50,024 nucleotides of DNA, from NCBI GenBank assembly GCA_016292255.1, contig JAEEZZ010000055.1, positions 1 through 50,024 on the forward strand, written 5' to 3'. Origin of the DNA: Oscillospiraceae bacterium. Lineage in GTDB: Bacteria; Bacillota; Clostridia; Oscillospirales; Oscillospiraceae. The translations under genes and the position numbers were made by a program. The notes under the pieces were generated by a model, which did not search any database, was not told the origin of the DNA, and saw nothing but the letters and a program-made list of their open reading frames with translations. Each line of letters begins with the position of its first letter. Positions within the stretch are counted from its first letter, which is position 1. Of the stretch, positions 44,117-50,024 are shown in pieces.

Positions 44117-44800
44117 TTACACGCCGCTGTTCACGATGGCAGCATACTGATCCTCGGGGATCATGGGAGACGTGATCTCTGCCAACAGAGAAGCCTCGAT
44201 TTCGCCCTTTTCGGCGTACTGCCGTCCAGCCTGTTTAACCAGCTCCAGTCTTGGCTCGGTCACGACTGCCGCTTCCGGTGCGTTGAACATCGGGCTTTCC
44301 GGAACGGTGATGATCGTGTGATCACAGGGGAAGCACAGCTTGAACTGCATGATGGCCGGTTCAAAGTTCTGCCTGCTGTTGGGAAAACCGCAGCCGCAGA
44401 TCATCAGGTATTTCAGATGGCCGAAATCAGCCTGGCCCATATGCTCGTACCTGTCACCCACCTTCTGCATCGCCATGTTGGAAAGGGGGAGCGTGCGGTC
44501 CAACAGGGCCTTCAGAGACGCCGGCATTCCGTAGCAGTAAAGAGGAAAGCTGAACAGCAGCAGATCGCTGTCCAGGATCTTCTCCAGAATCGCTTTCATA
44601 TCGTCGTGATGGATGCAGGCGCCGCCGTTCCGCATACAGGAAAAGCAGCCGGTACAGGATTCAATGTGCTGATCGACGGTATGGATGATGTGGATATCCT
44701 GCGGCGATGCTTCCTTCATGCCGTCCAGAAATGCCCGGGTGATGTGCAGGGTGTCGCTTTTGTCCCGCTTGGGACTTCCGTTCAAAACAAGTATCTTCAT
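44117..44800 (-). CDS. NADPH-dependent FMN reductase / iron-sulfur flavoprotein-like
   Basis: A 227-residue flavodoxin-fold protein: MKILVLNGSPKRDKSDTL (FMN phosphate loop), a Cys cluster C49-C52-C55 (ESCTGCFSCM) plus a nearby Cys (GACIHHDDM) as in iron-sulfur flavoproteins, then SFPLYCYGMPASLKALLDR. It probably reduces quinones or electrophiles. GGAGG lies 8 nt before the ATG. It directly follows the TetR gene, so it is the likely effector gene of that regulator. Confidence 0.88.
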   Translation of the reverse strand: MKILVLNGSPKRDKSDTLHITRAFLDGMKEASPQDIHIIHTVDQHIESCTGCFSCMRNGGACIHHDDMKAILEKILDSDLLLFSFPLYCYGMPASLKALLDRTLPLSNMAMQKVGDRYEHMGQADFGHLKYLMICGCGFPNSRQNFEPAIMQFKLCFPCDHTIITVPESPMFNAPEAAVVTEPRLELVKQAGRQYAEKGEIEASLLAEITSPMIPEDQYAAIVNSGV

Positions 44801-44831
44801 TGATTTGTCCTCCCAAAAAGCAGTGTCCATT

Positions 44832-45428
44832 TTACGACAAGGAGCCGTAAACCTTGACAAAATGTCGGCTGAAGGCTTCGATCTGCGCGATCGCCTTCTC
44901 CGTTTTCTCCGGCTCCCGGTCGCACAGATGGATCAGCGCGGAGATGGGCGCGGTATAGGCGAAGGCCAGCATGGCGGGATCGTCCCGCCGGAGCAGGCCC
45001 TGCTCCATCATTCCGGCAAAGATATGGGTAAACATGTCTGTCAGCCCTGTGAGAAAGTGCTTTGTTGCCAATTCCCGCGCACGTACGTCCCGGAACTGCT
45101 CAAGCGTCAACAGCTTACGCGTCATGATCACTTTTTCATCATGCACCGTAAATTTCACCATCTGCATTGTCATCGTGACAAGCCCTTCCAGCGAATCCGG
45201 TACAGGCGGCAAGTGCTCAGGCGAACCGAAATGCGCTCCGTAATAAGCAATCATCTGGTTCAGCAGCGCGTTCCAAATCGCTTCCTTGCTCTCAAAATGT
45301 TTATAGACCCCGGACTTCACAAGCCCAAGTGATGCGCTCAATTCACGGATGTTTGTCCCTGCATAGCCGTTTTGTGAAAACATCTCCAGTGCAGCGGCAA
45401 GGATCCTTTCCTTGGTGTCGTTCGCCAT
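44832..45428 (-). CDS. TetR-family transcriptional repressor
   Basis: A 198-residue regulator. The N-terminal helix-turn-helix reads RILAAALEMFSQNGYAGTNIRELSASLGLVKSGVYKHFESKEAIW; the ligand-binding domain is all helical. ATG at 45428 follows GGAGG. Its own promoter carries a perfect 16-bp inverted repeat (45450-45491), so it is almost certainly autoregulated and controls the flavoprotein gene behind it. Confidence 0.92.
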   Translation of the reverse strand: MANDTKERILAAALEMFSQNGYAGTNIRELSASLGLVKSGVYKHFESKEAIWNALLNQMIAYYGAHFGSPEHLPPVPDSLEGLVTMTMQMVKFTVHDEKVIMTRKLLTLEQFRDVRARELATKHFLTGLTDMFTHIFAGMMEQGLLRRDDPAMLAFAYTAPISALIHLCDREPEKTEKAIAQIEAFSRHFVKVYGSLS

Positions 45429-45449
45429 AATGACCTCCGTACGCAGCAA

Positions 45450-45498
45450 GTGACCTTTCGTTCACCGATATTATAGTGAACGAAAGGTCACCTGTCAA
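45450..45498 (-). promoter_or_regulatory. TetR promoter and operator
   Basis: On the minus strand TTGACA (45493-45498), 17 bp, TATAAT (45470-45475): a perfect consensus promoter. GTGACCTTTCGTTCAC (45450-45465) and GTGAACGAAAGGTCAC (45476-45491) form a perfect 16-bp inverted repeat around the -10 box, filling the spacer and start site. Confidence 0.93.
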
Positions 45499-45499
45499 G

Positions 45500-45778
45500 T
45501 CCTTACAATTTATTTGCATTTTACCCTTTGAAATCTTGTTATTCGATTTCCTGGCTGACACCACGAAGCAGTCCAACCGTGCCTGTGTGATCCTCGACCT
45601 GCCGGTCTCCCACGAGGATGGCGAGGCTGTCTCCGCCTTTTTCTGTGAGAAAATGGCACGTGCCAGTGACGCCGTCTTCACCTACCACAGGGATCGCGGT
45701 ATGAGCCGGGTCATCCTCACCGGCCCGGAGGATCAAGTGGCGGAGATCCTGCGGGAATACTACCGACAGCAGGCATGA
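45500..45778 (+). CDS. possible protein fragment of unknown family
   Basis: A plus-strand frame (open from 45476) ends at 45778 with FLADTTKQSNRACVILDLPVSHEDG and DRGMSRVILTGPEDQVAEILREYYRQQA. The last ~75 codons have normal coding character, but the upstream part is TetR promoter sequence and there is no SD, so this looks like the 3' end of a lost gene. A terminator hairpin follows at 45783. I do not recognise the family. Confidence 0.35.
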   Translation, partial: SLQFICILPFEILLFDFLADTTKQSNRACVILDLPVSHEDGEAVSAFFCEKMARASDAVFTYHRDRGMSRVILTGPEDQVAEILREYYRQQA

Positions 45779-45782
45779 GAAC

Positions 45783-45812
45783 AGCGGGTGGATCCTTTTC
45801 GATCCATCCGCT
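45783..45812. terminator. bidirectional terminator hairpin
   Basis: AGCGGGTGGATC (45783-45794) and GATCCATCCGCT (45801-45812), a 12-bp stem with one G-U pair and a CTTTTC loop, between the plus-strand fragment and the end of the minus-strand acetyltransferase operon. Confidence 0.8.
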
Positions 45813-45820
45813 TTCCTGTT

Positions 45821-46246
45821 TCAGGACAGCGGATTCATTTTTGTATACGCGCAGCAACCGAGCCTGTCCGCGCGGGTCATGCCGAGAGATTCGTAGAAGG
45901 CATTGGTTTTCGCGGTGTTGTCGGTGAGAAGCTCGATCTGGTATACGTCGGAATAGCGCTCGAGGATTGCCTGCAGGAGCCTTGTCCCGATGCCCTGCCG
46001 CTGGTACGCCGGGAGCACCAGCAGATCCTGCACAAACACGATGGAGACCCCGTCGCCGACCGCGCGGATCACGCCGACGAGCTTGTCCCCATCGTAGGCG
46101 CCGAGGATGCAGAGCGAATTCCGGTAAGCCGCCTCCAGCATTTCCGGCCGATCTGTGTAATTCGTCCAGCCGACGGAGCGATAGAGGGAGATCATCTCAG
46201 CTTCTTGATATACCCCATAGGGCTGTATTTGGATTTTCTGCATCAT
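45821..46246 (-). CDS. GNAT-family N-acetyltransferase
   Basis: A 141-residue acetyltransferase: AYDGDKLVGVIRAVGDGVSIVFVQDLLVLPAYQRQGIGTRLLQAILER holds motif A (QRQGIG), and LLTDNTAKTNAFYESLGM is the last motif. Resembles small drug- or amine-type GNATs; substrate unknown. GGAGG lies 7 nt before ATG. Last gene of a four-gene minus-strand operon with 13-15-bp spacings. Confidence 0.9.
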   Translation of the reverse strand: MMQKIQIQPYGVYQEAEMISLYRSVGWTNYTDRPEMLEAAYRNSLCILGAYDGDKLVGVIRAVGDGVSIVFVQDLLVLPAYQRQGIGTRLLQAILERYSDVYQIELLTDNTAKTNAFYESLGMTRADRLGCCAYTKMNPLS

Positions 46247-46260
46247 GATTGATCCTCCAT

Positions 46261-46842
46261 CTACGAAATGCGGACATCCATGAAATCGGCGTCGTGTTGT
46301 GCTTCATGGGGGCATATTACCTTTCCAAATCGCAGGAAGAAGCCGTTTTCCGTCCGCTGCACCTGCGTCAATCGCAGGTTTTCCTGCTCGCAAAGGGCAA
46401 TCATACCTTCCGCCGTCTGCACGCAGTCCTGTTCCATAATTCCGTAGCTCGTGTGGATCGGCTCGCCGCCTGCGTCAATGTCCAGCTCCACGGTGAAGGG
46501 CTCCGGATACGCGGATCGGACTTCACAATCCCAGATATGGAGTTCTCCGCCGGGGCGAAGGACACGGGCAATTTCTGAGATCACCTGCTTATGGTCCGGC
46601 TTTGGGATAAACAGGAAGCTGTAAAACGCGGTCACGTGGTCGAAGGAATTGTCCGGGAAAGTCATTCTTCTCGCGTCCATGACCAGCTTTTCAAAGCCTC
46701 CCGGCGCTTCGGCCAGCTCTTCCGCGGAAATGTCGATGGCGGTCACCTGGGGCCCGTATACCCGGCCGATCACGGCCTCTCCCCCACCGCCGATGTCAAG
46801 AATGCGGCCGCGTAATTCTTTTTTGAGGATCACATTGTGCAT
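46261..46842 (-). CDS. SAM-dependent class I methyltransferase
   Basis: A 193-residue methyltransferase with a glycine-rich motif I (ILDIGGGGEAVIG), strand-2 acid (TAIDISAEEL), MDARRMTFPDNSFDHVTAFYSF and RVLRPGGELHIWD. Substrate unknown. It is 15 bp after the upstream GNAT gene. Confidence 0.9.
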   Translation of the reverse strand: MHNVILKKELRGRILDIGGGGEAVIGRVYGPQVTAIDISAEELAEAPGGFEKLVMDARRMTFPDNSFDHVTAFYSFLFIPKPDHKQVISEIARVLRPGGELHIWDCEVRSAYPEPFTVELDIDAGGEPIHTSYGIMEQDCVQTAEGMIALCEQENLRLTQVQRTENGFFLRFGKVICPHEAQHDADFMDVRIS

Positions 46843-46857
46843 CCTGGCTTTCCTTTC

Positions 46858-47304
46858 TCACAAATCAAATCGGAAAATGCATTCATGGGTATGTCCGTCC
46901 TGCACGCGCATATCGTTGTCCGCCGGGAGCTCCGCGATCTCCAGCAGCTTGCCGCCGAGGATCTCGCAGGTTCGGCGGGAGGGCAGATTGGTGGGTTGGC
47001 AGGTGATGATCAGGTAGTCCATCCCATGACGGCGGGCCAGCTCAAACAGCAGCTTGCAGGCCTTTGCCGCATAATGGCGGCCGCGGTAGGGCTCGTCGAC
47101 CGCGTAGCCGATGTTGCCGCCGTAGTACAGGCCCTCCGTATGTCCAACGCGCAGATCACAGTTTCCAAGTTTCTGACCGGTTCGATCCAAAATGTCAAAA
47201 TAGTATGCCGGAACCCAGCCGCGCACCGGGTCGGCCTCCGCTGTGTGATCCAGCCGCAGAGAAATCTCCTCGGTTTTGAGGTCTGAGGTATCCAAAAAGG
47301 TCAT
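46858..47304 (-). CDS. GNAT-family N-acetyltransferase (RimJ/RimL-like)
   Basis: A 148-residue acetyltransferase: KLGNCDLRVGHTEGLYYGGNIGYAVDEPYRGRHYAAKACKLLFELARR with the acetyl-CoA loop RGRHYA, then CQPTNLPSRRTCEILGGKLLE. Substrate unknown. AGGAG precedes the ATG; 13 bp after the nitroreductase gene. Confidence 0.9.
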   Translation of the reverse strand: MTFLDTSDLKTEEISLRLDHTAEADPVRGWVPAYYFDILDRTGQKLGNCDLRVGHTEGLYYGGNIGYAVDEPYRGRHYAAKACKLLFELARRHGMDYLIITCQPTNLPSRRTCEILGGKLLEIAELPADNDMRVQDGHTHECIFRFDL

Positions 47305-47317
47305 CGTATCTCTCCTG

Positions 47318-47824
47318 TCAAAGCAGCATTTCTTCCTTGTTTTTTCTTGTCAGATGTCCCGGTCGGGGCTTGGCGTTTTCGGACTTGTAGCCCACGATCA
47401 GCAGGGCCACGGGCTCCAGATTGTCGGCCAGTCCGAATTCCGATTTCATGTTCTCCGGCTTCCAATACATGACCCAGATGGAGCCGAGACCCAGGTCTGT
47501 CGCCTCCAGCATCATGTGTGTCGCCACGATACCGGCGTCAATGTCGCCGCTGGACTTCCCATCCATCGGGCGAGTCCAGCATTCCTTTTTGTCATAACAG
47601 ATCAGAAATGCCGCCGGAACATAGTATTTGCTCGGCACGACGCGGTTCAGCTTCTCCCGTCCGGCGTCGTCGTTGATCACCAGAATCCGCTGCGGCTGAT
47701 TGTTGCAGGCCGTCGGCGCGGCGATTCCGGCCTCGATGATCCTGTCAAGCTTCTCCTGCTCCACAGGGCGATTCTCATATTCCAGCACGGAAAACCGCGT
47801 GCGGGCCAATTCCAGAAACTCCAT
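47318..47824 (-). CDS. nitroreductase-family flavoprotein
   Basis: A 168-residue FMN oxidoreductase: MEFLELARTRFSVLEYENRPVE (RFSVR-like FMN contact), AAPTACNNQPQRILVI, DAGIVATHMMLEATDLGLGSIWVMYW and ALLIVGYKSENAKPRP. It probably reduces nitro compounds, quinones or similar electrophiles. AAGGAG lies 6 nt before ATG 47824. It begins directly after a truncated GyrI-like stub, which occupies the first position behind the element at 47991. Confidence 0.9.
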   Translation of the reverse strand: MEFLELARTRFSVLEYENRPVEQEKLDRIIEAGIAAPTACNNQPQRILVINDDAGREKLNRVVPSKYYVPAAFLICYDKKECWTRPMDGKSSGDIDAGIVATHMMLEATDLGLGSIWVMYWKPENMKSEFGLADNLEPVALLIVGYKSENAKPRPGHLTRKNKEEMLL

Positions 47825-47880
47825 GTTTTTCTCCTTTTGGCTGATATCTGTTTTACCAGACGTTCTTCGATGTTTCGCCT

Positions 47881-47955
47881 CGGCACTATCACGAGCTTCG
47901 GCTTGTCCTTCGGCGGATAGAACTCCTTGTATTCTTTTTTGAAATCGAATGTCAT
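47881..47955 (-). pseudogene. 5' stub of a GyrI-like small-molecule-binding protein
   Basis: From ATG 47955 the frame reads MTFDFKKEYKEFYPPKDKP then KLVIVP, closely resembling the start of GyrI-like domain proteins (MxFDFKKEYKEFYxPKxKPxxVxVP). Family resemblance ends after about 25 residues; the frame runs on out of phase into the nitroreductase gene. A deletion removed the rest. Confidence 0.6.
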
Positions 47956-47990
47956 CACAAGTCACCCCAGACCCGGAAACGATTCTTATC

Positions 47991-48120
47991 GATTCTACCA
48001 TAAAATCACGAAAAAAACAATCGGCAAGAGCCAAAAAGCACCGGAATCACAAGACACAAAAAGCACCAGAATCCTCTGAACGCGATTCACGTTTCGCAAC
48101 AGATGATTCTGGTGTTTTTT
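47991..48120 (-). repeat. dispersed terminator-promoter element, copy 2
   Basis: On the minus strand: CACCAGAATCATCTG and CAGAGGATTCTGGTG hairpin arms, TTTTTGTGTCTTG, a second partial copy of the right arm with TTTTTGG, then TTGTTT (48015-48020), 17 bp, TAGAAT (47992-47997). The next gene start is about 37 bp on. Same design as 35638-35740, with an extra internal duplication of about 25 bp. Confidence 0.85.
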
Positions 48121-48215
48121 CTTTTCGTCAAATTAAGATCGATACTTCAATTCTCACAAAAATATCTTAATGGCTCTACGGAACGATCCTTTTCTTTTTG
48201 ACCCCCCAGACACGC

Positions 48216-48242
48216 AAAAACCCAGGAAAAACCTGGGTTTTT
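48216..48242. terminator. terminator hairpin downstream of the tRNA-Leu fragment
   Basis: AAAAACCCAGG (48216-48226), AAAAA, CCTGGGTTTTT (48232-48242). It has A/T runs on both sides, so it works in either direction; on the minus strand it is the terminator expected behind a tRNA gene. Confidence 0.85.
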
Positions 48243-48272
48243 GGGGGTGGTATCTTTTTTACCTTACCCTTC

Positions 48273-48326
48273 TGGTGCGCGAGGCGGGAGTTGAACCCGC
48301 ACGTCCGGAGTGGACACTAGAACCTG
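48273..48326 (-). other. 3' fragment of a tRNA-Leu gene (probable attachment-site scar)
   Basis: On the minus strand the sequence ends CTCGCGC-A-CCA (acceptor strand, discriminator, CCA at 48275-48273). It has a perfect T-arm (GCGGG, TTCAACT, CCCGC), a leucine-type long variable arm (GTCC, ACTCC, GGAC) and the 3' half of a CAG-type anticodon arm (TTCAGGTTCTAG). The D-arm, anticodon 5' strand and 5' acceptor strand (expected GCGCGAG) are absent from the sequence to the right. Such 3' remnants mark integration sites of elements that use tRNA-Leu. Confidence 0.82.
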
Positions 48327-48551
48327 AACTTAAAAAAGAACGTTTCAGTCTGTATCGTAAAGTGGACTCTGATGCCGTAAAATCCCTTGTAAAATCAAGG
48401 TTTTCCGGGCATCAAGGCCCAAAATTGCAGACACCGCTGCTGATGCAGATAATCAGCAGTTTGTTGGATGTTTGTTGGATGTTTTCCAGCGCTCACTTGC
48501 ATCGAAAAAGAATAATCCGTTTTGAAAATGTGACTTGGAAAGGAGATTTCT

Positions 48552-48944
48552 ATGTACACCGATTTTTCCGTACATGCAAGTGAAAGCGCCAACCATTTTG
48601 TGAATCTGACTTATACCCAACATGGAGACTTTTATCTTCCCGACCTCGAAGCGCCGGAGGCACCCAGGATCGGCAAATTCGGCACCCTGCGCCACAACTA
48701 CCTCCGCACCTGGCATCGAGGCATCTTTGACGCCATGCTTCTCAAAGGCACTCTGAACGCCCATCTGGAGGAAATCGACCGGCAAGCGAGCGAAATGCTG
48801 AAGTTCTTGACAACCCAAATGGCCAAGGCCGAAGGCATCACCGAACAGCTCAAAGCCTCCGATCAAATGGAGTGGATCCGACGCATGAACAGCATTCACA
48901 ATCGAGCAACGGAACTGATCAGAGCCAAATTGATCTTCACATAG
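48552..48944 (+). CDS. tnpV: TnpV-family transposon-encoded protein
   Basis: A 130-residue protein matching the TnpV family seen on clostridial mobile elements: TYTQHGDFYLPDLEAPEAPRIGKFGTLRHNYL, LLKGTLNAHLEEIDRQASE, then QMAKAEGITEQLKASDQMEWI. Role in transfer unknown. AAGGAG precedes ATG 48552. It stands alone between a tRNA-Leu fragment and a terminator, so it is probably left over from a larger element. Confidence 0.87.
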   Translation: MYTDFSVHASESANHFVNLTYTQHGDFYLPDLEAPEAPRIGKFGTLRHNYLRTWHRGIFDAMLLKGTLNAHLEEIDRQASEMLKFLTTQMAKAEGITEQLKASDQMEWIRRMNSIHNRATELIRAKLIFT

Positions 48945-48952
48945 TTTTATAT

Positions 48953-48988
48953 AACGGACGGTACAGGCAGGCTCCTGTACCGTCCGTT
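48953..48988. terminator. terminator after tnpV, shared with the GH3 gene
   Basis: AACGGACGGTACAGG (48953-48967), 6-nt loop, CCTGTACCGTCCGTT (48974-48988): a perfect 15-bp stem flanked by T/A runs. Confidence 0.9.
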
Positions 48989-49033
48989 TGGCAACGAAGG
49001 AATCAAACACTGGTTTTTGAATGGTAATAGCCC

Positions 49034-50024
49034 TCACTCGTTTTCAATGCCGCGATTGGTCTTGCAAAGTGCTTGGGACAGTGCGAGGATCCGGCCTGCG
49101 CAGGCCTCCAGGGATTGTCTGCTCAAACTTCCGCTTCGCAGGCCGGAAAGAATACCATCCACGTCCTCCTTGGAGCCGGCCATTATCAGATCGTTGCCCG
49201 CTTTGATACAGAGCGCCGGGCTGGATGCGCCGTAGACGCCCAGATTGAACTTATCATTCGTGGTGCCCCAGTCGGTCATGACGATGCCGGCAAAGCCCCA
49301 CTCCCCGCGCAGCACCGTTTGGATCAGATCGCCGCGGTTTGCGGTATGGGTGCCGTTGAGCAGATTGTAGGAGCTCATCAGCGCTTTGGGGTCAGCCTCC
49401 TTCACGCAGATCTCAAAGCCCTTGATATAGATTTCCCGCAGGGCCCGCTGGGAAACCACGCTGTTGGAGCCGTAGCGGTTTGTCTCCTGGTTGTTGCAGG
49501 CGAAGTGCTTGATGGTGACGGCGCGGCCGGGATGCTGCTGTACGCCGCGGGTCATCGCCGCAGCGGTTTTGCCGGAGATCAGGGGGTCCTCGGAATAATA
49601 TTCAAAGTTCCGTCCGCAGAGCGGGCTGCGGTGGATGTTCAGAGCAGGCGCCAGCCAGAGGTTGGCGCCGAAGAGTTCCATCTCTTCTCCGACCAGATCG
49701 CCGCAGGCCTCCGCCACAGCCGGGTTCCATGCCTGTGCCAATGCCGTCCCGATGGGGATCGCAGAAGCATAATGATAAAGAACCGCGTGGTCTTTGGCTT
49801 TTTCCTCGTTCTGCCGCAGCTTCATCCGAATCAACTGCTGGATCTCGGGAGGCAGGATGTTGAGGATGCTGTTATAGGCGTCGGAGTCCAGACCCTCCTG
49901 GCCATCCTCCGTTTCCATGTACCTGGTCGCCAGACGAAGTCCCGCGGGGCCGTCTGCCATGATGATAGCGCCATAGCCCTTTTCTGTCACGATAGATGCG
50001 GTTTCGCCTGCGCCGCCTGCCAGA
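49034..50024 (-). CDS. GH3-family beta-glucosidase, catalytic end (continues beyond the window)
   Basis: About 330 residues, open at the right edge (the frame continues upstream as GGAGETASIVTEKGYG). Motifs of the GH3 catalytic TIM barrel: MADGPAGLRL, GTALAQAWNPAV, LAPALNIHRSPLCGRNFEYYSEDP, KHFACNNQE, and the nucleophile Asp in GIVMTDWGT. The protein ends shortly after the barrel, so the C-terminal alpha/beta and fibronectin domains, if present, must lie at the N-terminus, as in domain-swapped GH3 enzymes of Clostridia. It would release glucose from beta-linked oligosaccharides, in keeping with the cellobiose locus at 36-42 kb. Confidence 0.88.
   Translation of the reverse strand, partial: LAGGAGETASIVTEKGYGAIIMADGPAGLRLATRYMETEDGQEGLDSDAYNSILNILPPEIQQLIRMKLRQNEEKAKDHAVLYHYASAIPIGTALAQAWNPAVAEACGDLVGEEMELFGANLWLAPALNIHRSPLCGRNFEYYSEDPLISGKTAAAMTRGVQQHPGRAVTIKHFACNNQETNRYGSNSVVSQRALREIYIKGFEICVKEADPKALMSSYNLLNGTHTANRGDLIQTVLRGEWGFAGIVMTDWGTTNDKFNLGVYGASSPALCIKAGNDLIMAGSKEDVDGILSGLRSGSLSRQSLEACAGRILALSQALCKTNRGIENE

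Noticed and set aside
48273..48360. Complete tRNA-Leu gene
   Set aside because: Only the 3' half is present; the D-arm and the 5' acceptor strand (GCGCGAG) are missing on the right.

Overview
The window looks like chromosome from a GC-rich, anaerobic, gut-type Firmicute, most likely an Oscillospiraceae/Ruminococcaceae relative. The basis is GC-rich codon usage, many GTG starts, Shine-Dalgarno (SD) sites of the AGGAGG type, an SLH-anchored giant surface protein, a clostridial FeoA/FeoB/Cys-rich set, a DUF6110-HMA-P-type ATPase cluster, cellobiose phosphorylase, TnpV, and intergenic spaces full of GC-rich palindromes ending in CTACG. The genus is inference; no rRNA is present.

Layout. 0.3-2.6 kb: an ECF-type sigma factor translationally coupled to a one-pass membrane protein, probably its anti-sigma/sensor. 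2.6-3.5 kb: repeat-filled spacer. 3.5-7.4 kb (minus): lipoprotein plus two half-size ABC exporters behind a DtxR-type operator. 7.4-8.1 kb: repeat nest. 8.05-10.7 kb (minus): DUF6110 protein, metal P-type ATPase, HMA metallochaperone and a stub of a ZIP transporter. 11.1-17.0 kb (minus): feoA-feoB-Cys-rich protein, then a MacB/FtsX-type ABC pair; divergently, a DtxR-family repressor (17.4 kb, plus). Operators of the form GGTTAG-N6-CTAACC lie at the lipoprotein, feoA, feoB and dtxR starts, so the left third reads as one iron regulon. The repressor carries the DtxR/IdeR-type ligand pattern Met-Cys-Glu-His rather than the MntR pattern.

18.3-33.4 kb (minus): a surface-signalling module made of an ECF sigma factor, an 8-helix membrane protein and a PrsW-type intramembrane protease. 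Behind a terminator and a non-consensus promoter come a small two-helix protein and a 4183-residue secreted protein (Calx-beta domains, an amphipathic beta region, a duplicated ~140-residue domain, seven 39-residue Cys repeats, three C-terminal SLH domains). This is the best candidate for an undescribed system.

33.4-35.7 kb and 42.2-48.1 kb: clusters of small accessory genes (TfoX, methyltransferases, GNATs, nitroreductase, TetR/flavoprotein, CDP-alcohol transferase, VOC, Fic). Two of the clusters start behind near-identical ~110-bp elements made of a terminator hairpin followed by a promoter. 35.8-42.2 kb: a cellobiose/beta-glucan locus in which a 5'-truncated GH94 phosphorylase and a 5'-truncated sugar permease meet head to head at about 38.29 kb, a rearrangement or misassembly scar. 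48.3-49.0 kb: a 3' fragment of tRNA-Leu (an attachment-site scar) and a tnpV gene. The window ends inside a GH3 beta-glucosidase gene.

Several genes are stubs (ZIP, Nudix, GyrI-like, FMN-binding), so the accessory regions look like repeatedly remodelled DNA.
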